From: Ferrimonas sediminicola | GTDB taxonomy: Bacteria > Pseudomonadota > Gammaproteobacteria > Enterobacterales > Shewanellaceae | NCBI RefSeq assembly: GCF_005116715.1 | Contig: NZ_SWCI01000004.1 | Span: 186,001 to 250,000, forward strand | Length of the DNA stretch: 64,000 bases | Direction: 5' to 3' | Shown: positions 10,040 through 18,873 of the stretch, one piece after another | Position numbering within the stretch: the stretch's first letter is position 1 | Layout of the letters: every line of letters begins with the position of its first letter | The notes under the pieces: generated by a model | What the model saw: the letters and a program-made list of their open reading frames with translations, nothing else | Told to the model about the DNA's origin: nothing | The model's database searches: none | Translations under genes and position numbers: made by a program

Positions 10040-10303
10040 CTAGCGCAACTGCTCGCGGTTGCGCTCCAGGATCAAGGCGACCATCGCCGCCAGTTGGGGA
10101 TCCGGGCAGCTTTCGTGACCCATGAACCAGGCGAACATGTCGGGATCATCACAGGTCAGCAACCGCTCGAACTGCGCTTTCTGCGTGTCAGTCAGGGCGA
10201 GATAGTGCTTATCGACAAAGGGTTCCAGCAATACATCCAGCTCCAACATGCCACGGCGACACGCCCACTTCAGCCGGGCCAGGTTCTCCCTCTCTTGAGT
10301 CAT
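10040..10303 (-). CDS. sdhE: FAD assembly factor SdhE
   Basis: SdhE (87 aa) promotes covalent FAD attachment to SdhA and FrdA. The diagnostic RGMLELD motif is at 17-23; its Gly and Glu are needed for flavinylation in E. coli. Further family residues LLTCDDPDMFAWFMG are present. Its start overlaps the stop of the upstream MFS gene by four bases and ygfX follows, so the three form a coupled leftward unit. Antitoxin activity towards YgfX (CptB) has been proposed in E. coli but cannot be read from sequence. Confidence 0.95.
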   Translation of the reverse strand: MTQERENLARLKWACRRGMLELDVLLEPFVDKHYLALTDTQKAQFERLLTCDDPDMFAWFMGHESCPDPQLAAMVALILERNREQLR

Positions 10304-11508
10304 GGTTGTTCCTTAACGGTCAGGTGCTTCTCGTGCCACAGATGATACCCCAATGACGCCAGGGAGCATACCGCCATGCCGGTAAGCATCGGGGCCGGCG
10401 ACTGCGGGTGCACCAGGGACAGCAGGCCGCCGGCCACGGCGCCGGCGAGGAAGCGCATCGCCCCGCCCAGGGCGGACACCGAGCCGGCAGCCCCGTCGAA
10501 GGCGTCCAGAGCCAGGGTGGTGGCGTTGGCGCTGACCATCCCCAGCGGCCCCATCATCAGCATGATGGGGATCACCACCGCCCACAGGGGCGGATCGCCG
10601 AGCAGCGAGGTCACCAGGGCCAGTAGCGCGCCCAGGGCGGTGGTCAGCAGCCCCCGTAGCATCATCCTGGCGGTCCCCACTCTGGCCACGAACCTGGCAT
10701 TGAGGGTGGTCAGGGCCATCATGGTGAGGATATTCAGGCCGAACAGGAAGCCGAAGTGCTCCGCCGCCACCCCGAAATAGCGGATATAGACGTAGGAGGA
10801 GCCGGTAATAAACAGGAACAGCGAGGCGGAAAACAGGGTACCGACGATCAGATGAGCCCTGACCGTGCCATGAGCCAGGATCGACCGATACAGGGCGAGC
10901 GCCGCCTTCACCCCTGCCGGCCGGCGCTGCTCGGTCGGCAGGGTCTCCCCCACCCGCCAGCGCATCATCACCACCAGGGCCAGGGCGAACAGCGCCAGCA
11001 GCACAAAGATCGCCCGCCAGCCGCCCTGGATCAGCAGGAAGCCACCTAGGATGGGCGCCGCCAGCGGCGCCAGGTTCATCACCAGCATCACAAAGGACAT
11101 CGCCCGGGCAAAGCGCTCCTTCTGGAACAGGTCTCTGAGCACGGCCATCACCACCACCGAGGCACCCGCCCCCCCCAGAGCCTGCAGGGTGCGGGCCGCA
11201 ATCAGCATCTCCACCGACCTGCTCCAGGTCGCCGCCACGCTGGCCAGGATAAATACGCCGAGGCTGGCGCCGAGAACCGGCATCCGCCCGTAGGCGTCGG
11301 TCAGGGAGCCGTAGAGCAGCTGCCCCACCGCGAACCCCACCAGGAAGAAACTGACGGTCAGCTGAGTGGTGGCGACACTGGCGCCCATCTCGTCGGCGAT
11401 GGTGGGAATCGCGGGAAGATACATATCGATGGCCAGCGGGGTCAGCCCCGCCAATGCCCCAAGCAACAGGATGAGCCCCATCCCCGAGGCCCTGGATTGA
11501 TCAGTCAT
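10300..11508 (-). CDS. Bcr/CflA-family multidrug efflux MFS transporter
   Basis: A 402-aa protein with about 12 membrane segments and the Bcr/CflA features: LTPLAIDMYLPAIPTIA in segment 1 and the loop 2-3 motif GSLTDAYGRMPVL. The family exports drugs such as bicyclomycin and chloramphenicol using the proton gradient; the substrate here is unknown. It overlaps sdhE by four bases, an unusual operon partner. A strong terminator from nhaR stands just upstream, so its promoter must lie within about 20 bases or some transcription reads through. Confidence 0.88.
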   Translation of the reverse strand: MTDQSRASGMGLILLLGALAGLTPLAIDMYLPAIPTIADEMGASVATTQLTVSFFLVGFAVGQLLYGSLTDAYGRMPVLGASLGVFILASVAATWSRSVEMLIAARTLQALGGAGASVVVMAVLRDLFQKERFARAMSFVMLVMNLAPLAAPILGGFLLIQGGWRAIFVLLALFALALVVMMRWRVGETLPTEQRRPAGVKAALALYRSILAHGTVRAHLIVGTLFSASLFLFITGSSYVYIRYFGVAAEHFGFLFGLNILTMMALTTLNARFVARVGTARMMLRGLLTTALGALLALVTSLLGDPPLWAVVIPIMLMMGPLGMVSANATTLALDAFDGAAGSVSALGGAMRFLAGAVAGGLLSLVHPQSPAPMLTGMAVCSLASLGYHLWHEKHLTVKEQP

Positions 11509-11524
11509 ACTGCTCCTGATAAAA

Positions 11525-11543
11525 GGGGCGCCTTAGGCGCCCC
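11525..11543 (-). terminator. Intrinsic terminator after nhaR
   Basis: Perfect 8-bp stem GGGGCGCC/GGCGCCCC with a 3-base loop; on the minus strand it is followed by TTTT. It lies 9 bases after the nhaR stop. Confidence 0.85.
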
Positions 11544-11552
11544 GGTAGTACT

Positions 11553-12464
11553 CTATTTGAACCGCTTGAAGGCAGGCTCCCTGCCGGCGAAAAGATCGGT
11601 GAAATCGGTCTCCAGGATCCGTTTCACCGCCGGGTGCTGGATCATCCGCTCGGCAAACATCACGTGATACTGTTCGGTGATGTCGACGGTTTCGCCCACC
11701 AGCTGTACCCCCTGTGACAGCAGCTCCTCCCGATAGAGAGTGGGTGCAATGAAAATCCCCTGGCGATAGAGACCGAACGCCTTCATCATCGCCGCATCGT
11801 CAAATTCGCCGACGATCACCGGGGATACCCCCACCTCATCGAACCAGCGCAGCAACTGCTGTCCCAGGGCGGTCTTACGGTGGGGCATCAGGATGCGGGC
11901 CCCGTCCAGGTTGGCGGGGAAGCGCCCCTCGACCTTCTCCTGCGAGAAAAAGCTGATGCCGGTCTCCCCCAGCTTCTTACTGAGGATCTCCGGATACTGG
12001 AGAGACCCGGCATCGCTTCCGGAGAGCACGATGTCCAGCTTGTGCTGGGACAGACGCTCCATCAGATTCTCTTCACCGGATTCATAACAGCAGAGGTGGA
12101 TGGAACCGTCGTCAGGCATCACCGACAGCAGCAACCGGCTGGCCAGGTTCTTGGAGAGGGCATCGGAGGAGCCCACCTCGAACAGGATCGACTTGTCCTG
12201 GGTGTAGTTGAGCAGATCCAGCATCTCATAGCTCAAGCTGAACATCTTGTCGGCATAGCGGTACACCAACTCCCCCAGGTCGGACGCCACCAGCTGCCTA
12301 CCCTGGCGACGGAACAGCTTACCGCCGAGCCTGTGCTCCAGGTGGCGGATCTGGCCGGTCACCGTCTGCGGCGTCAGAAACAGGGCTTCCGCCGCCTTGG
12401 TGACCGAGCCCTTCTTGCGAACCATCCAGAAGTAGTAGAGGTGATTGTAGTTTAGATGCGCCAT
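11553..12464 (-). CDS. nhaR: Transcriptional activator NhaR
   Basis: NhaR (303 aa) is a LysR-type activator of the Na+/H+ antiporter gene nhaA under sodium stress; in E. coli it also controls pgaABCD. The N-terminus HLNYNHLYYFWMVRKKGSVT is the NhaR signature, followed by the helix-turn-helix (AAEALFLTPQTVTGQIRHLE) and an effector-binding domain. nhaA is not in the window on either side, so the regulator stands alone here. The messenger leader can form a hairpin that includes the ribosome-binding site (12472-12490). Confidence 0.92.
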   Translation of the reverse strand: MAHLNYNHLYYFWMVRKKGSVTKAAEALFLTPQTVTGQIRHLEHRLGGKLFRRQGRQLVASDLGELVYRYADKMFSLSYEMLDLLNYTQDKSILFEVGSSDALSKNLASRLLLSVMPDDGSIHLCCYESGEENLMERLSQHKLDIVLSGSDAGSLQYPEILSKKLGETGISFFSQEKVEGRFPANLDGARILMPHRKTALGQQLLRWFDEVGVSPVIVGEFDDAAMMKAFGLYRQGIFIAPTLYREELLSQGVQLVGETVDITEQYHVMFAERMIQHPAVKRILETDFTDLFAGREPAFKRFK

Positions 12465-12818
12465 AACCTGGGCCCCCCTTGCGGGAGGGCTTCTCCTTAT
12501 ATCGACGAGCCGACCAGAGTGGTGGCCGGAAACCGTGCCGCGGACTCGCGGCGAGGGTGCTGCAGGGTGCAGACCGACCCATTATAGTTCGGGAAAGCTG
12601 AACCAAAGCCCAACCATAGGCAGTTGAGACTATCATAAAGCGGGCTATCCACCATCCCTTAAATTAGCGATTGAGTTGATGGAACAATCGCTATTGACCG
12701 TGACCGGCATCGGCCCTCCCGGCAAGGGCAAACGTCGGCAATCCACCAGGCTGTGCCGCCTCGCGTGCCGGGGGCCGACTCGGCATCGCCGAACTGGCCC
12801 GGCCACGCCGAGCCGGAT
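12465..12818. other. nhaR-thyA intergenic region
   Basis: 354 bases without a credible gene. It holds a perfect 9-bp inverted repeat, TAGCGATTG (12665-12673) and CAATCGCTA (12685-12693), with an 11-base loop and no T-run. GC-rich partial hairpins lie next to the thyA stop. A leader hairpin GCCCTCC-CGCAA-GGGGGGC (one G-T pair) sits directly before nhaR and contains its purine-rich ribosome-binding site. No clear promoter was identified. Confidence 0.5.
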
Positions 12819-13670
12819 TCAGACGGAGAAGGGGTAGGCGATGGGCTCGTGGTGCTGATAGCCCTCCACCTGAAAGTCGTCCAGGGTGACCCAGGTTTCC
12901 AGATCCGCCAGACTGGTGATCTCGGGATTGATCAGCAGCCGTGGTGAGGCATAGGGCTGGCGCTTGAGCTGCACATCCCGCATCAGCGTCAGTTGATCCT
13001 CGTAGATGTGGGCATTGACGATCTTGTGGTAGGCCCGCCCAGGCTTGTGGCCGGTGATCTGGGCCATCAGCGCCAGCAGGGTAAACACCTGCACCTGGTT
13101 GAAGTTGAGGCCCAGAGGCACGTCGCAGGAGCGCTGATAGGAGGTCAGATGCAGGGTGTCTCCCAGCAACGAGAAGGTGTGGGTATGCATGCAGGGACGC
13201 AGGCAACCCAATTCAAACTCACCGGGATTGTAGAAGGTGAGGATCTCACCACGATCATCGATCCCCCTTTCCAGGTCGGCGACGATCTTGGCCAGCTGAT
13301 CCAGCGGGGTGCCGTCGTGCCTGCGCCAGGCCCGCCCCTGGACACCGTACACCCGTCCCATATCATCCTGCCCCTTGCGATGGGGGCTGGCCAGCCAGGC
13401 AGGGTTGTCGTTGGCGTTTGCATTCCAGGTATTGCAGCCGATGGCACGGAACTGCTCGGCACTGTCGTAGCCGCGCAGATAACCGAGTAACTCGGCAATG
13501 GCCGCTTTCCAGTAGCTTTTGCGAGTGGTGATCAGCGGAAAGCAGTTGTCGCCGACGTCATACTCCAAATCGGCGTTGATCACCGTCAGACAACGCTTGC
13601 CGGTGCGCTCGTTTTCCACCCACACCCCCTGGTCGACGATGCGCTGACAGAGCTCAAGATACTGTTTCAT
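12819..13670 (-). CDS. thyA: Thymidylate synthase ThyA
   Basis: ThyA (283 aa) methylates dUMP to dTMP with methylene-tetrahydrofolate. Visible: substrate-binding R21-T23 region, catalytic Cys160 in [10 protein letters not shown], and the [11 protein letters not shown] segment contacting phosphate and the pyrimidine. The 283-aa form with the RPCMHTH motif is the Vibrio/Shewanella type rather than the 264-aa E. coli type. It starts 51 bases after lgt, reproducing the lgt-thyA operon. Confidence 0.96.
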   Translation of the reverse strand: MKQYLELCQRIVDQGVWVENERTGKRCLTVINADLEYDVGDNCFPLITTRKSYWKAAIAELLGYLRGYDSAEQFRAIGCNTWNANANDNPAWLASPHRKGQDDMGRVYGVQGRAWRRHDGTPLDQLAKIVADLERGIDDRGEILTFYNPGEFELGCLRPCMHTHTFSLLGDTLHLTSYQRSCDVPLGLNFNQVQVFTLLALMAQITGHKPGRAYHKIVNAHIYEDQLTLMRDVQLKRQPYASPRLLINPEITSLADLETWVTLDDFQVEGYQHHEPIAYPFSV

Positions 13671-13721
13671 GGGTACACAAACCTTCAGATAGTGTTTTGT
13701 ATCCAGTCTCGGGGACCGGTG

Positions 13722-14501
13722 TTACCTGGCCGGGCGCATCATCAGATAGCCGCCATAGGCCAGCATGGGGAGGGTCAGCAGCTGTCCCATGGAGAGCCCC
13801 AGGTAGAGGCTCATATGGGCATCGGGCTGGCGCACGAACTCGATGAGGAAGCGGGCACAGCCATAGCCCACCAGGAACAGGCCGGCCACGGCACCGGGCT
13901 TGTGGGTGCGCTGCTTGTACCAATTCAGCAACAGGAACAGCACCAGCCCCTCGAGCAGCGCTTCATACAGCTGCGACGGGTGACGGGGCAGCGGGCCCGC
14001 ACCAGGGAAGATCATCGCCCAGGGCACGTCGGTCACCCGCCCCCACAGTTCACCGTTGATGAAGTTGCCAATGCGTCCGGCCCCCAGGCCGATGGGGATG
14101 GTTGGGGCCACCAGATCCGCCACCTGCCAGAAGGTGCGCTGCTGCCGGCGGGCGATCCAGACCATGGCGACGATCACCCCGATCAGGCCGCCATGGAACG
14201 ACATGCCGCCGTTGGTGATCTTGAACAGATAGAGGGGATCCTCCAGCAGCCACTGCCAACCGTAGAAGAGCACATACCCCAGGCGCCCACCCAGCACCAC
14301 CCCCAGGAAGGCGTAGAACAGCAGGTCGGACACCTGCTCCCGGGTCCAGGCCGAGCCGGGCTTGTCGGCGTGCCGGTTGAGCATCCACATGGCGCCAAGA
14401 AAGCCCACCAGGTACATCAGGCCGTACCAGCGCAGGGCCAGGGGACCGATCTCGACGATCACCGGATCGATTTGGGGAAACACGAAATAGCTTTCAGTCA
14501 T
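13722..14501 (-). CDS. lgt: Prolipoprotein diacylglyceryl transferase Lgt
   Basis: Lgt (259 aa) transfers diacylglycerol from phosphatidylglycerol to the lipobox cysteine of prolipoproteins in the inner membrane, the first step of lipoprotein maturation. It has about seven membrane segments, the FHGGLIG motif with the essential His, and the Lgt signature [14 protein letters not shown]. It is followed by thyA. The 130-base gap from ptsP contains three consecutive hairpins. Confidence 0.96.
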   Translation of the reverse strand: MTESYFVFPQIDPVIVEIGPLALRWYGLMYLVGFLGAMWMLNRHADKPGSAWTREQVSDLLFYAFLGVVLGGRLGYVLFYGWQWLLEDPLYLFKITNGGMSFHGGLIGVIVAMVWIARRQQRTFWQVADLVAPTIPIGLGAGRIGNFINGELWGRVTDVPWAMIFPGAGPLPRHPSQLYEALLEGLVLFLLLNWYKQRTHKPGAVAGLFLVGYGCARFLIEFVRQPDAHMSLYLGLSMGQLLTLPMLAYGGYLMMRPAR

Positions 14502-14522
14502 CTTGCATTCTTCTGGTTTGTT

Positions 14523-14577
14523 CCGTCGCCGCCTTGGGCGACGGAGCCGTCAACGACGGCGGGGGCACTCGGCCCCC
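14523..14577 (-). promoter_or_regulatory. Three tandem hairpins in the lgt leader
   Basis: Back to back: CCGTCGCC/GGCGACGG (8 bp, 14523-14544), GCCGTC/GACGGC (6 bp, 3-base loop, 14546-14560) and GGGGGC/GCCCCC (6 bp, 14561-14577). All arms are perfect. None is followed by a T-run in the reading direction of ptsP or lgt, so this is not an obvious intrinsic terminator. It could be an RNA-structured leader, an attenuator or an mRNA-stability element. Confidence 0.5.
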
Positions 14578-14631
14578 GTCCCTTAAAAACGGCTTTAGGA
14601 TACTGGCTCGGCCAGCCAAAAGCCATGCACA

Positions 14632-16863
14632 CTAGGCGTCCTGATAGAGTTCCGACAGCCCGTGCTCATCCAGCCAGCTGCGGGCCAGACCAATCACCTG
14701 GGTATCATCCTCTGCCTGCAGCAGCGCCCCCCGCAGGGGCTCCAGCCTGGACGCGCTCAGGTGGCGCACCAGGTGATGGATCCGCCCCAGGCTGCGGCGG
14801 TTCATGCTGAGCTGACGCAGACCCAGGGCCATCAGGATCAGGGCCCCTTCCGGCTCGCCGGCCATCTCGCCGCAAACGCTCAGCTCGCTGTCTCCGGCCA
14901 GGGCTACGGTCTGGGCCAGGGCCTGCACCACCGCCGGATGGTAGTGGCTGAACCGATCGGCCACCTGGGCGTTGTTGCGATCCACCGCCAACAGGTACTG
15001 GGTCAGGTCGTTGCTGCCCACGGAGAAGAAATCCACCTTACGACGCAGCTGGGGCAACAGATAGATGGACGCCGGCACCTCGATCATCACCCCGACCTGG
15101 ACCTGGGGCAAGCTGCACTCCAGCTCCTCCTCCAGCTCCAGCCGGGCCTGTTCGATCAGCTTGCGCGCCTGCTCCACCTCATCCAGGTTGGACACCATGG
15201 GCAACAGGATTCTCAGGTTGCCGGTCTCCACCGCGGCGCGCTGCATCGCCTTGACCTGCACCAGGAACAGTTCCGGGTGATCCAGGGTCAGGCGGATCCC
15301 CCGCCAGCCGAGGAACGGGTTGTCCTCGCGGATGGGGAAATAGGAGAGCGGCTTGTCACCACCGATGTCCAGGGTGCGGATGGTCACAGGCTTGCTGCCC
15401 AGGGCCTTCAATACCCGGCCGTAGGCCCGCTCCTGGGTCTGCTCCGTGGGGAAGTGGTTCTGCAACATGTACAGGGTTTCGGAGCGGTAGAGGCCGATGC
15501 CACCGACATAGGCGGGGTCCAGCTGCTCACCCTCGGCCACCAGGCCGGCGTTGACCTGCAGACAGACCGGTTCACCGTCCACCATCTCACAGGGTTCGGT
15601 CAGGCCACGCTCGTAGCGGGCATCCTTCTTCGCCAGGGAGGATTGAAAACGGTGAAATTCGCGGACCACCGTCTCGGCAGGCTCCACCAGAAGCTGGCCG
15701 CGCACCGCATCCAGGATGGCACGGCGGCCGGCCAGGGCCTGGATCGGCAACCCATCGAGACCAAACAGGGCCGGAATCGACATCGCCCGAGCCAGGATGG
15801 CGGCATGGGAACTGGCGCCCCCCTCGACACTGACGATTCCCGCCAGCTTGTTGCGGGGCACCTCGGCCAGCATGGTGGCGGTGATCTCACTGGCCACCAG
15901 AATCACCGGCCTGGTGGGCGGCTTGCCCCGCTGGCCGGGCCGGGCCAGTTGCCCCAGAATCCTCTGCCCCAGATCCTTGAGATCGCTGGCCCGCTCCTTC
16001 AAGTAGTGATCGGTCATCGCCTCGAAGCGGGCCACATACTGGGTAAACACCCGGGAGACCACGGTCTCGGCCGACCACCCTTCATCGCAACCGGCCATCA
16101 GGTCCTGCTGCAGCACCGGATCGGCGATCAGATACTGGTAGATATCGAAGATGGCGCTGATCTGAGATTCAATTTCACCACTGAGACGGCCGCTCAAGGC
16201 GGTCATCTCATCCTGGGTGGCCAACAGGGCCCGCTCCAGGCGATCCCACTCACGATCACTGCCCTGCCCCCGGGTTTCCGCCATCGACAGGGAGAGCCGC
16301 GGCCGGGCCAGCAGGATCTCAGCATCGGCGATGCCAGGGCTGGCGACGATGGCGCTCCAGCGACGGGGACCGGACTCGGTCAGTTCCGGCACGTCACTGC
16401 TGGAGCGGAGCTCCGGTACCAGCTGAGACGCCAGGGTCACCAGGAAGGCTTCCTCGTCCTCGTTAAACTGCCGGGCCAGCTTCTGCTGCACCACCAGCAC
16501 CCCAAGCACCTTACTCCTGTGGGTAATGGGTGTGGCCAGGAAGGCGCGGAACTCATCCTCGTCCACTTCGGGCAACAGCTTAAATGCGGGGTGGGAGGGG
16601 GCGTCGGCCAGGTTGATGGGCTCCTCCCGGCGCATCACCATACCTACAATGCCCTCGCCGGCGTTGAGTCTCGCCCGCCCCACGGCGGAGGGCGCCAGTC
16701 CGTCACTGGCTTTTAGGACCAGCCCCTCCCCATCGGCAAGGTAGAGGGAGCAGCAATCAGTATTCATGGCGGCGCGGGTCTGTTGCACCAGCTCTATCAT
16801 CGACTGTTCGGCAGTCTGTGCTTCGGCAACCCGCTGCACTATGGCGCGCAGTGTGGTAATCAT
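14632..16863 (-). CDS. ptsP: PEP-protein phosphotransferase PtsP (EI-Ntr)
   Basis: EI-Ntr (743 aa) starts the nitrogen phosphotransferase relay (PtsP to NPr to PtsN). Domains: N-terminal GAF (about 1-150, sensing glutamine or 2-oxoglutarate in E. coli), the HPr-binding helical region, the swivelling phosphohistidine domain with [13 protein letters not shown] (active His near 355), and the PEP-binding barrel with [10 protein letters not shown] and [13 protein letters not shown]. It overlaps rppH by four bases, the conserved rppH-ptsP pair. Confidence 0.96.
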   Translation of the reverse strand: MITTLRAIVQRVAEAQTAEQSMIELVQQTRAAMNTDCCSLYLADGEGLVLKASDGLAPSAVGRARLNAGEGIVGMVMRREEPINLADAPSHPAFKLLPEVDEDEFRAFLATPITHRSKVLGVLVVQQKLARQFNEDEEAFLVTLASQLVPELRSSSDVPELTESGPRRWSAIVASPGIADAEILLARPRLSLSMAETRGQGSDREWDRLERALLATQDEMTALSGRLSGEIESQISAIFDIYQYLIADPVLQQDLMAGCDEGWSAETVVSRVFTQYVARFEAMTDHYLKERASDLKDLGQRILGQLARPGQRGKPPTRPVILVASEITATMLAEVPRNKLAGIVSVEGGASSHAAILARAMSIPALFGLDGLPIQALAGRRAILDAVRGQLLVEPAETVVREFHRFQSSLAKKDARYERGLTEPCEMVDGEPVCLQVNAGLVAEGEQLDPAYVGGIGLYRSETLYMLQNHFPTEQTQERAYGRVLKALGSKPVTIRTLDIGGDKPLSYFPIREDNPFLGWRGIRLTLDHPELFLVQVKAMQRAAVETGNLRILLPMVSNLDEVEQARKLIEQARLELEEELECSLPQVQVGVMIEVPASIYLLPQLRRKVDFFSVGSNDLTQYLLAVDRNNAQVADRFSHYHPAVVQALAQTVALAGDSELSVCGEMAGEPEGALILMALGLRQLSMNRRSLGRIHHLVRHLSASRLEPLRGALLQAEDDTQVIGLARSWLDEHGLSELYQDA

Positions 16864-17408
16864 CGGCCTCTTCTTCGCCGTCTGGCTTTGTTGTTTCCGT
16901 CCCGGGTGCGTTTATTATGGTCCCTGCGCGGCTGAAATGGCATGGCCACAGGCACAAACTCTTTCATCACCTTGCGATAGACTTCCCGCTTGAAGGAAAC
17001 CACCTGACGCACCGGGTACCAGTAGCTGACCCAACGCCAGTCATCGAATTCGGGGTGGCCGCTGCGCTTGAGATCGATCTGATCTTCGCCGGACACCAGC
17101 TCCAGCAGGAACCATTTCTGTTTCTGACCAATACACACCGGCTTGGAATCTTGCCGAACCAGCCGCTTGGGCAGCCGGTATCTGAGCCAGGAGCGACTGC
17201 TGGCGAGGATCTTCACATCCTTTTTCTGCAGTCCCACCTCTTCAAACAGCTCGCGATACATCGCCTGCTCGGCGGATTCTCCCTGGTCCAGTCCCCCTTG
17301 GGGAAACTGCCAGGAGTGTTGGCCATACCGCCGCGCCCAGAGTACCTGGCCTTGGCGGTTACAGATAATGATCCCCACATTGGCTCTGTAGCCTTCGTTG
17401 TCGATCAC
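16860..17408 (-). CDS. rppH: RNA pyrophosphohydrolase RppH
   Basis: RppH (182 aa from the chosen start) removes pyrophosphate from 5'-triphosphate mRNAs and so triggers RNase E decay. The Nudix box ([20 protein letters not shown] followed by VGL) is complete. A GTG at 17408 gives [20 protein letters not shown], the exact family start; the frame stays open to another GTG at 17450 but that extension (EQSEQDKNQ...) is not family-like. The C-terminus is strongly basic. mutH lies beyond on the other strand, separated by a long AT-rich region. Confidence 0.94.
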   Translation of the reverse strand: MIDNEGYRANVGIIICNRQGQVLWARRYGQHSWQFPQGGLDQGESAEQAMYRELFEEVGLQKKDVKILASSRSWLRYRLPKRLVRQDSKPVCIGQKQKWFLLELVSGEDQIDLKRSGHPEFDDWRWVSYWYPVRQVVSFKREVYRKVMKEFVPVAMPFQPRRDHNKRTRDGNNKARRRRRGR

Positions 17409-18102
17409 TATGTCATCCGATTGATTTTTATCTTGCTCTGATTGTTCCACAGAATGACGCTCGGGAGCAATCCCGGACTGGAGAAGGGAAACAGTGGGTA
17501 ACTTCCTAAAAGACCCTCACTTATAAACAGGTCAACCACTTCCCTGGAATCGAACTCTAAAGTTATCAACCGCAACTGTGGATAAGCCTGTTCGTAAAAA
17601 TGTATGTGATGGAGATATCCGCGACGGATGCGCAGATTGCATGCGGACAGCGCTGTTCAACCCAAAATATAAATCAATATAATCAATAATATATATGATT
17701 TAAAGTGGCTTCTATCACACAGGGTTCCCGGATCGTTCAAAATCTCGCCGCCGAAGTGGCTTGGTCATATGGTTTGACTTCTCTGGCCGGAAACTGGCTC
17801 ACCCTTGCTACCGATCCTGCCCTGCGCACAGCACCTGTGGATCAAATGAGGGCAGTTATCCAAACATTCTGTGCATAACTCTGTTAAGAAAAAACGGGTA
17901 ACGGCGGGATAACCTGAATAACTGGACAGGGCACTGTTGTTTAATTATCACTTAATTATTTTAATTTCATGAGGTTAGCCTGATTTCCCTGGCGTTTTGC
18001 CGACCTCGCCACAATGCGCACAAAAAACCAGTACAAAAAACGGACACAGAAGTTATCCCCATCGCCCTGTCCCCCTCTCCCCCTTCGGGGTACACTGGCG
18101 CC
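17409..18102. other. rppH-mutH intergenic region with DnaA-box cluster and AT-rich segment
   Basis: 694 bases with no credible gene. Two perfect matches to the DnaA box TTATNCACA occur on the minus strand: 17577-17585 (TGTGGATAA) and 17870-17878 (TGTGCATAA). One-mismatch sites are at 17521-17529, 17836-17844, 17856-17864 (TTATCCAAA, the same 9-mer as a weak E. coli oriC box) and 18053-18061. Between them, 17664-17704 is about 41 bases of almost pure A/T in a GC-rich genome. Only a few GATC sites are present. It must also contain the divergent rppH and mutH promoters. Confidence 0.55.
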
Positions 18103-18783
18103 ATGTTCGATCTTAACTTCACACCGGAATCCGAATCCCAGTTGCTGGCCCGAGCCGAGGCGGTGGCCGGCTGGACCCTGGGTGAACTGGCCGATGCCCT
18201 GAACACAGAGGTCCCGGACAATCTGCTGCGTCACAAGGGGTGGAGCGGGCAGTTGCTGGAGCGCTATCTGGGCGCCAGCGCCGGCTCAAAACCCCATCCC
18301 GACTTCGAAGCCCTGGGGATCGAACTCAAGACCATCCCGGTCAACCTGGAGGGCAAACCCCTGGAAACCACCTTTGTCAGTGTCTGCCCCCTGACCGACA
18401 TCCGCGGCCTGCGCTGGGAGGAGAGCCCGGTCTGCCACAAACTCAGGGCGATCCTGTGGATCCCGGTGCTGGGGGAGCGACAGATTCCGCTGGCCCAGCG
18501 GATTCTGGGCATGCCGCTGTTGTGGCGCCCCTCGGAATCGGAGTGGCGGGCCCTGAAGCAGGACTGGGAGGAGATCATGGAGCGGGTTGCCCTGGGCGAA
18601 GTGGAGTCGATCACCGCCCGCCACGGCGAAGTGCTGCAGCTCAGGCCCAAGGCGGCCAACAGCCGGGTTCTGACCGAGGGGATCGGCCCCGGCGGCGCCA
18701 TCATCCAAACGCTGCCCAGGGGCTTCTACCTGAAGATCCCCTTTACCCACGCCCTACTACAGCGACACTTTCATCACAAATGA
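18103..18783 (+). CDS. mutH: DNA mismatch repair endonuclease MutH
   Basis: MutH (226 aa) nicks the unmethylated strand at hemimethylated GATC sites after activation by MutS and MutL. The restriction-endonuclease-like active site D67, E74, K76 (in [13 protein letters not shown]) has the same spacing as E. coli D70, E77, K79. Its presence implies Dam methylation in this organism. It faces rppH across the 694-base region, a neighbourhood also seen in E. coli. Confidence 0.96.
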   Translation: MFDLNFTPESESQLLARAEAVAGWTLGELADALNTEVPDNLLRHKGWSGQLLERYLGASAGSKPHPDFEALGIELKTIPVNLEGKPLETTFVSVCPLTDIRGLRWEESPVCHKLRAILWIPVLGERQIPLAQRILGMPLLWRPSESEWRALKQDWEEIMERVALGEVESITARHGEVLQLRPKAANSRVLTEGIGPGGAIIQTLPRGFYLKIPFTHALLQRHFHHK

Positions 18784-18836
18784 AAGAAAGCCTATCCAAA
18801 AAGTGATATGCGTTTGGGTTGGGGTCACAAAACTTG

Positions 18837-18842
18837 TATAAT
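18837..18842 (+). promoter_or_regulatory. Candidate promoter of the membrane cyclase gene
   Basis: A perfect -10 hexamer TATAAT lies 31 bases before the GTG start. A weak -35 (TTGGGT, 18814-18819) stands 17 bases upstream. Confidence 0.5.
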
Positions 18843-18873
18843 GTCGCGTTATTACAAATAAAATAGGATCGGC

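Noticed and set aside
14662-16716. Open frame of 684 codons opposite ptsP
   Set aside because: Antisense shadow; PtsP has full domain motifs on the other strand.
17409-18102. Calling the rppH-mutH region the chromosomal oriC
   Set aside because: No dnaA, mnmG or mioC nearby, few GATC sites, and only two perfect DnaA boxes. Kept as a candidate DnaA-binding region only.
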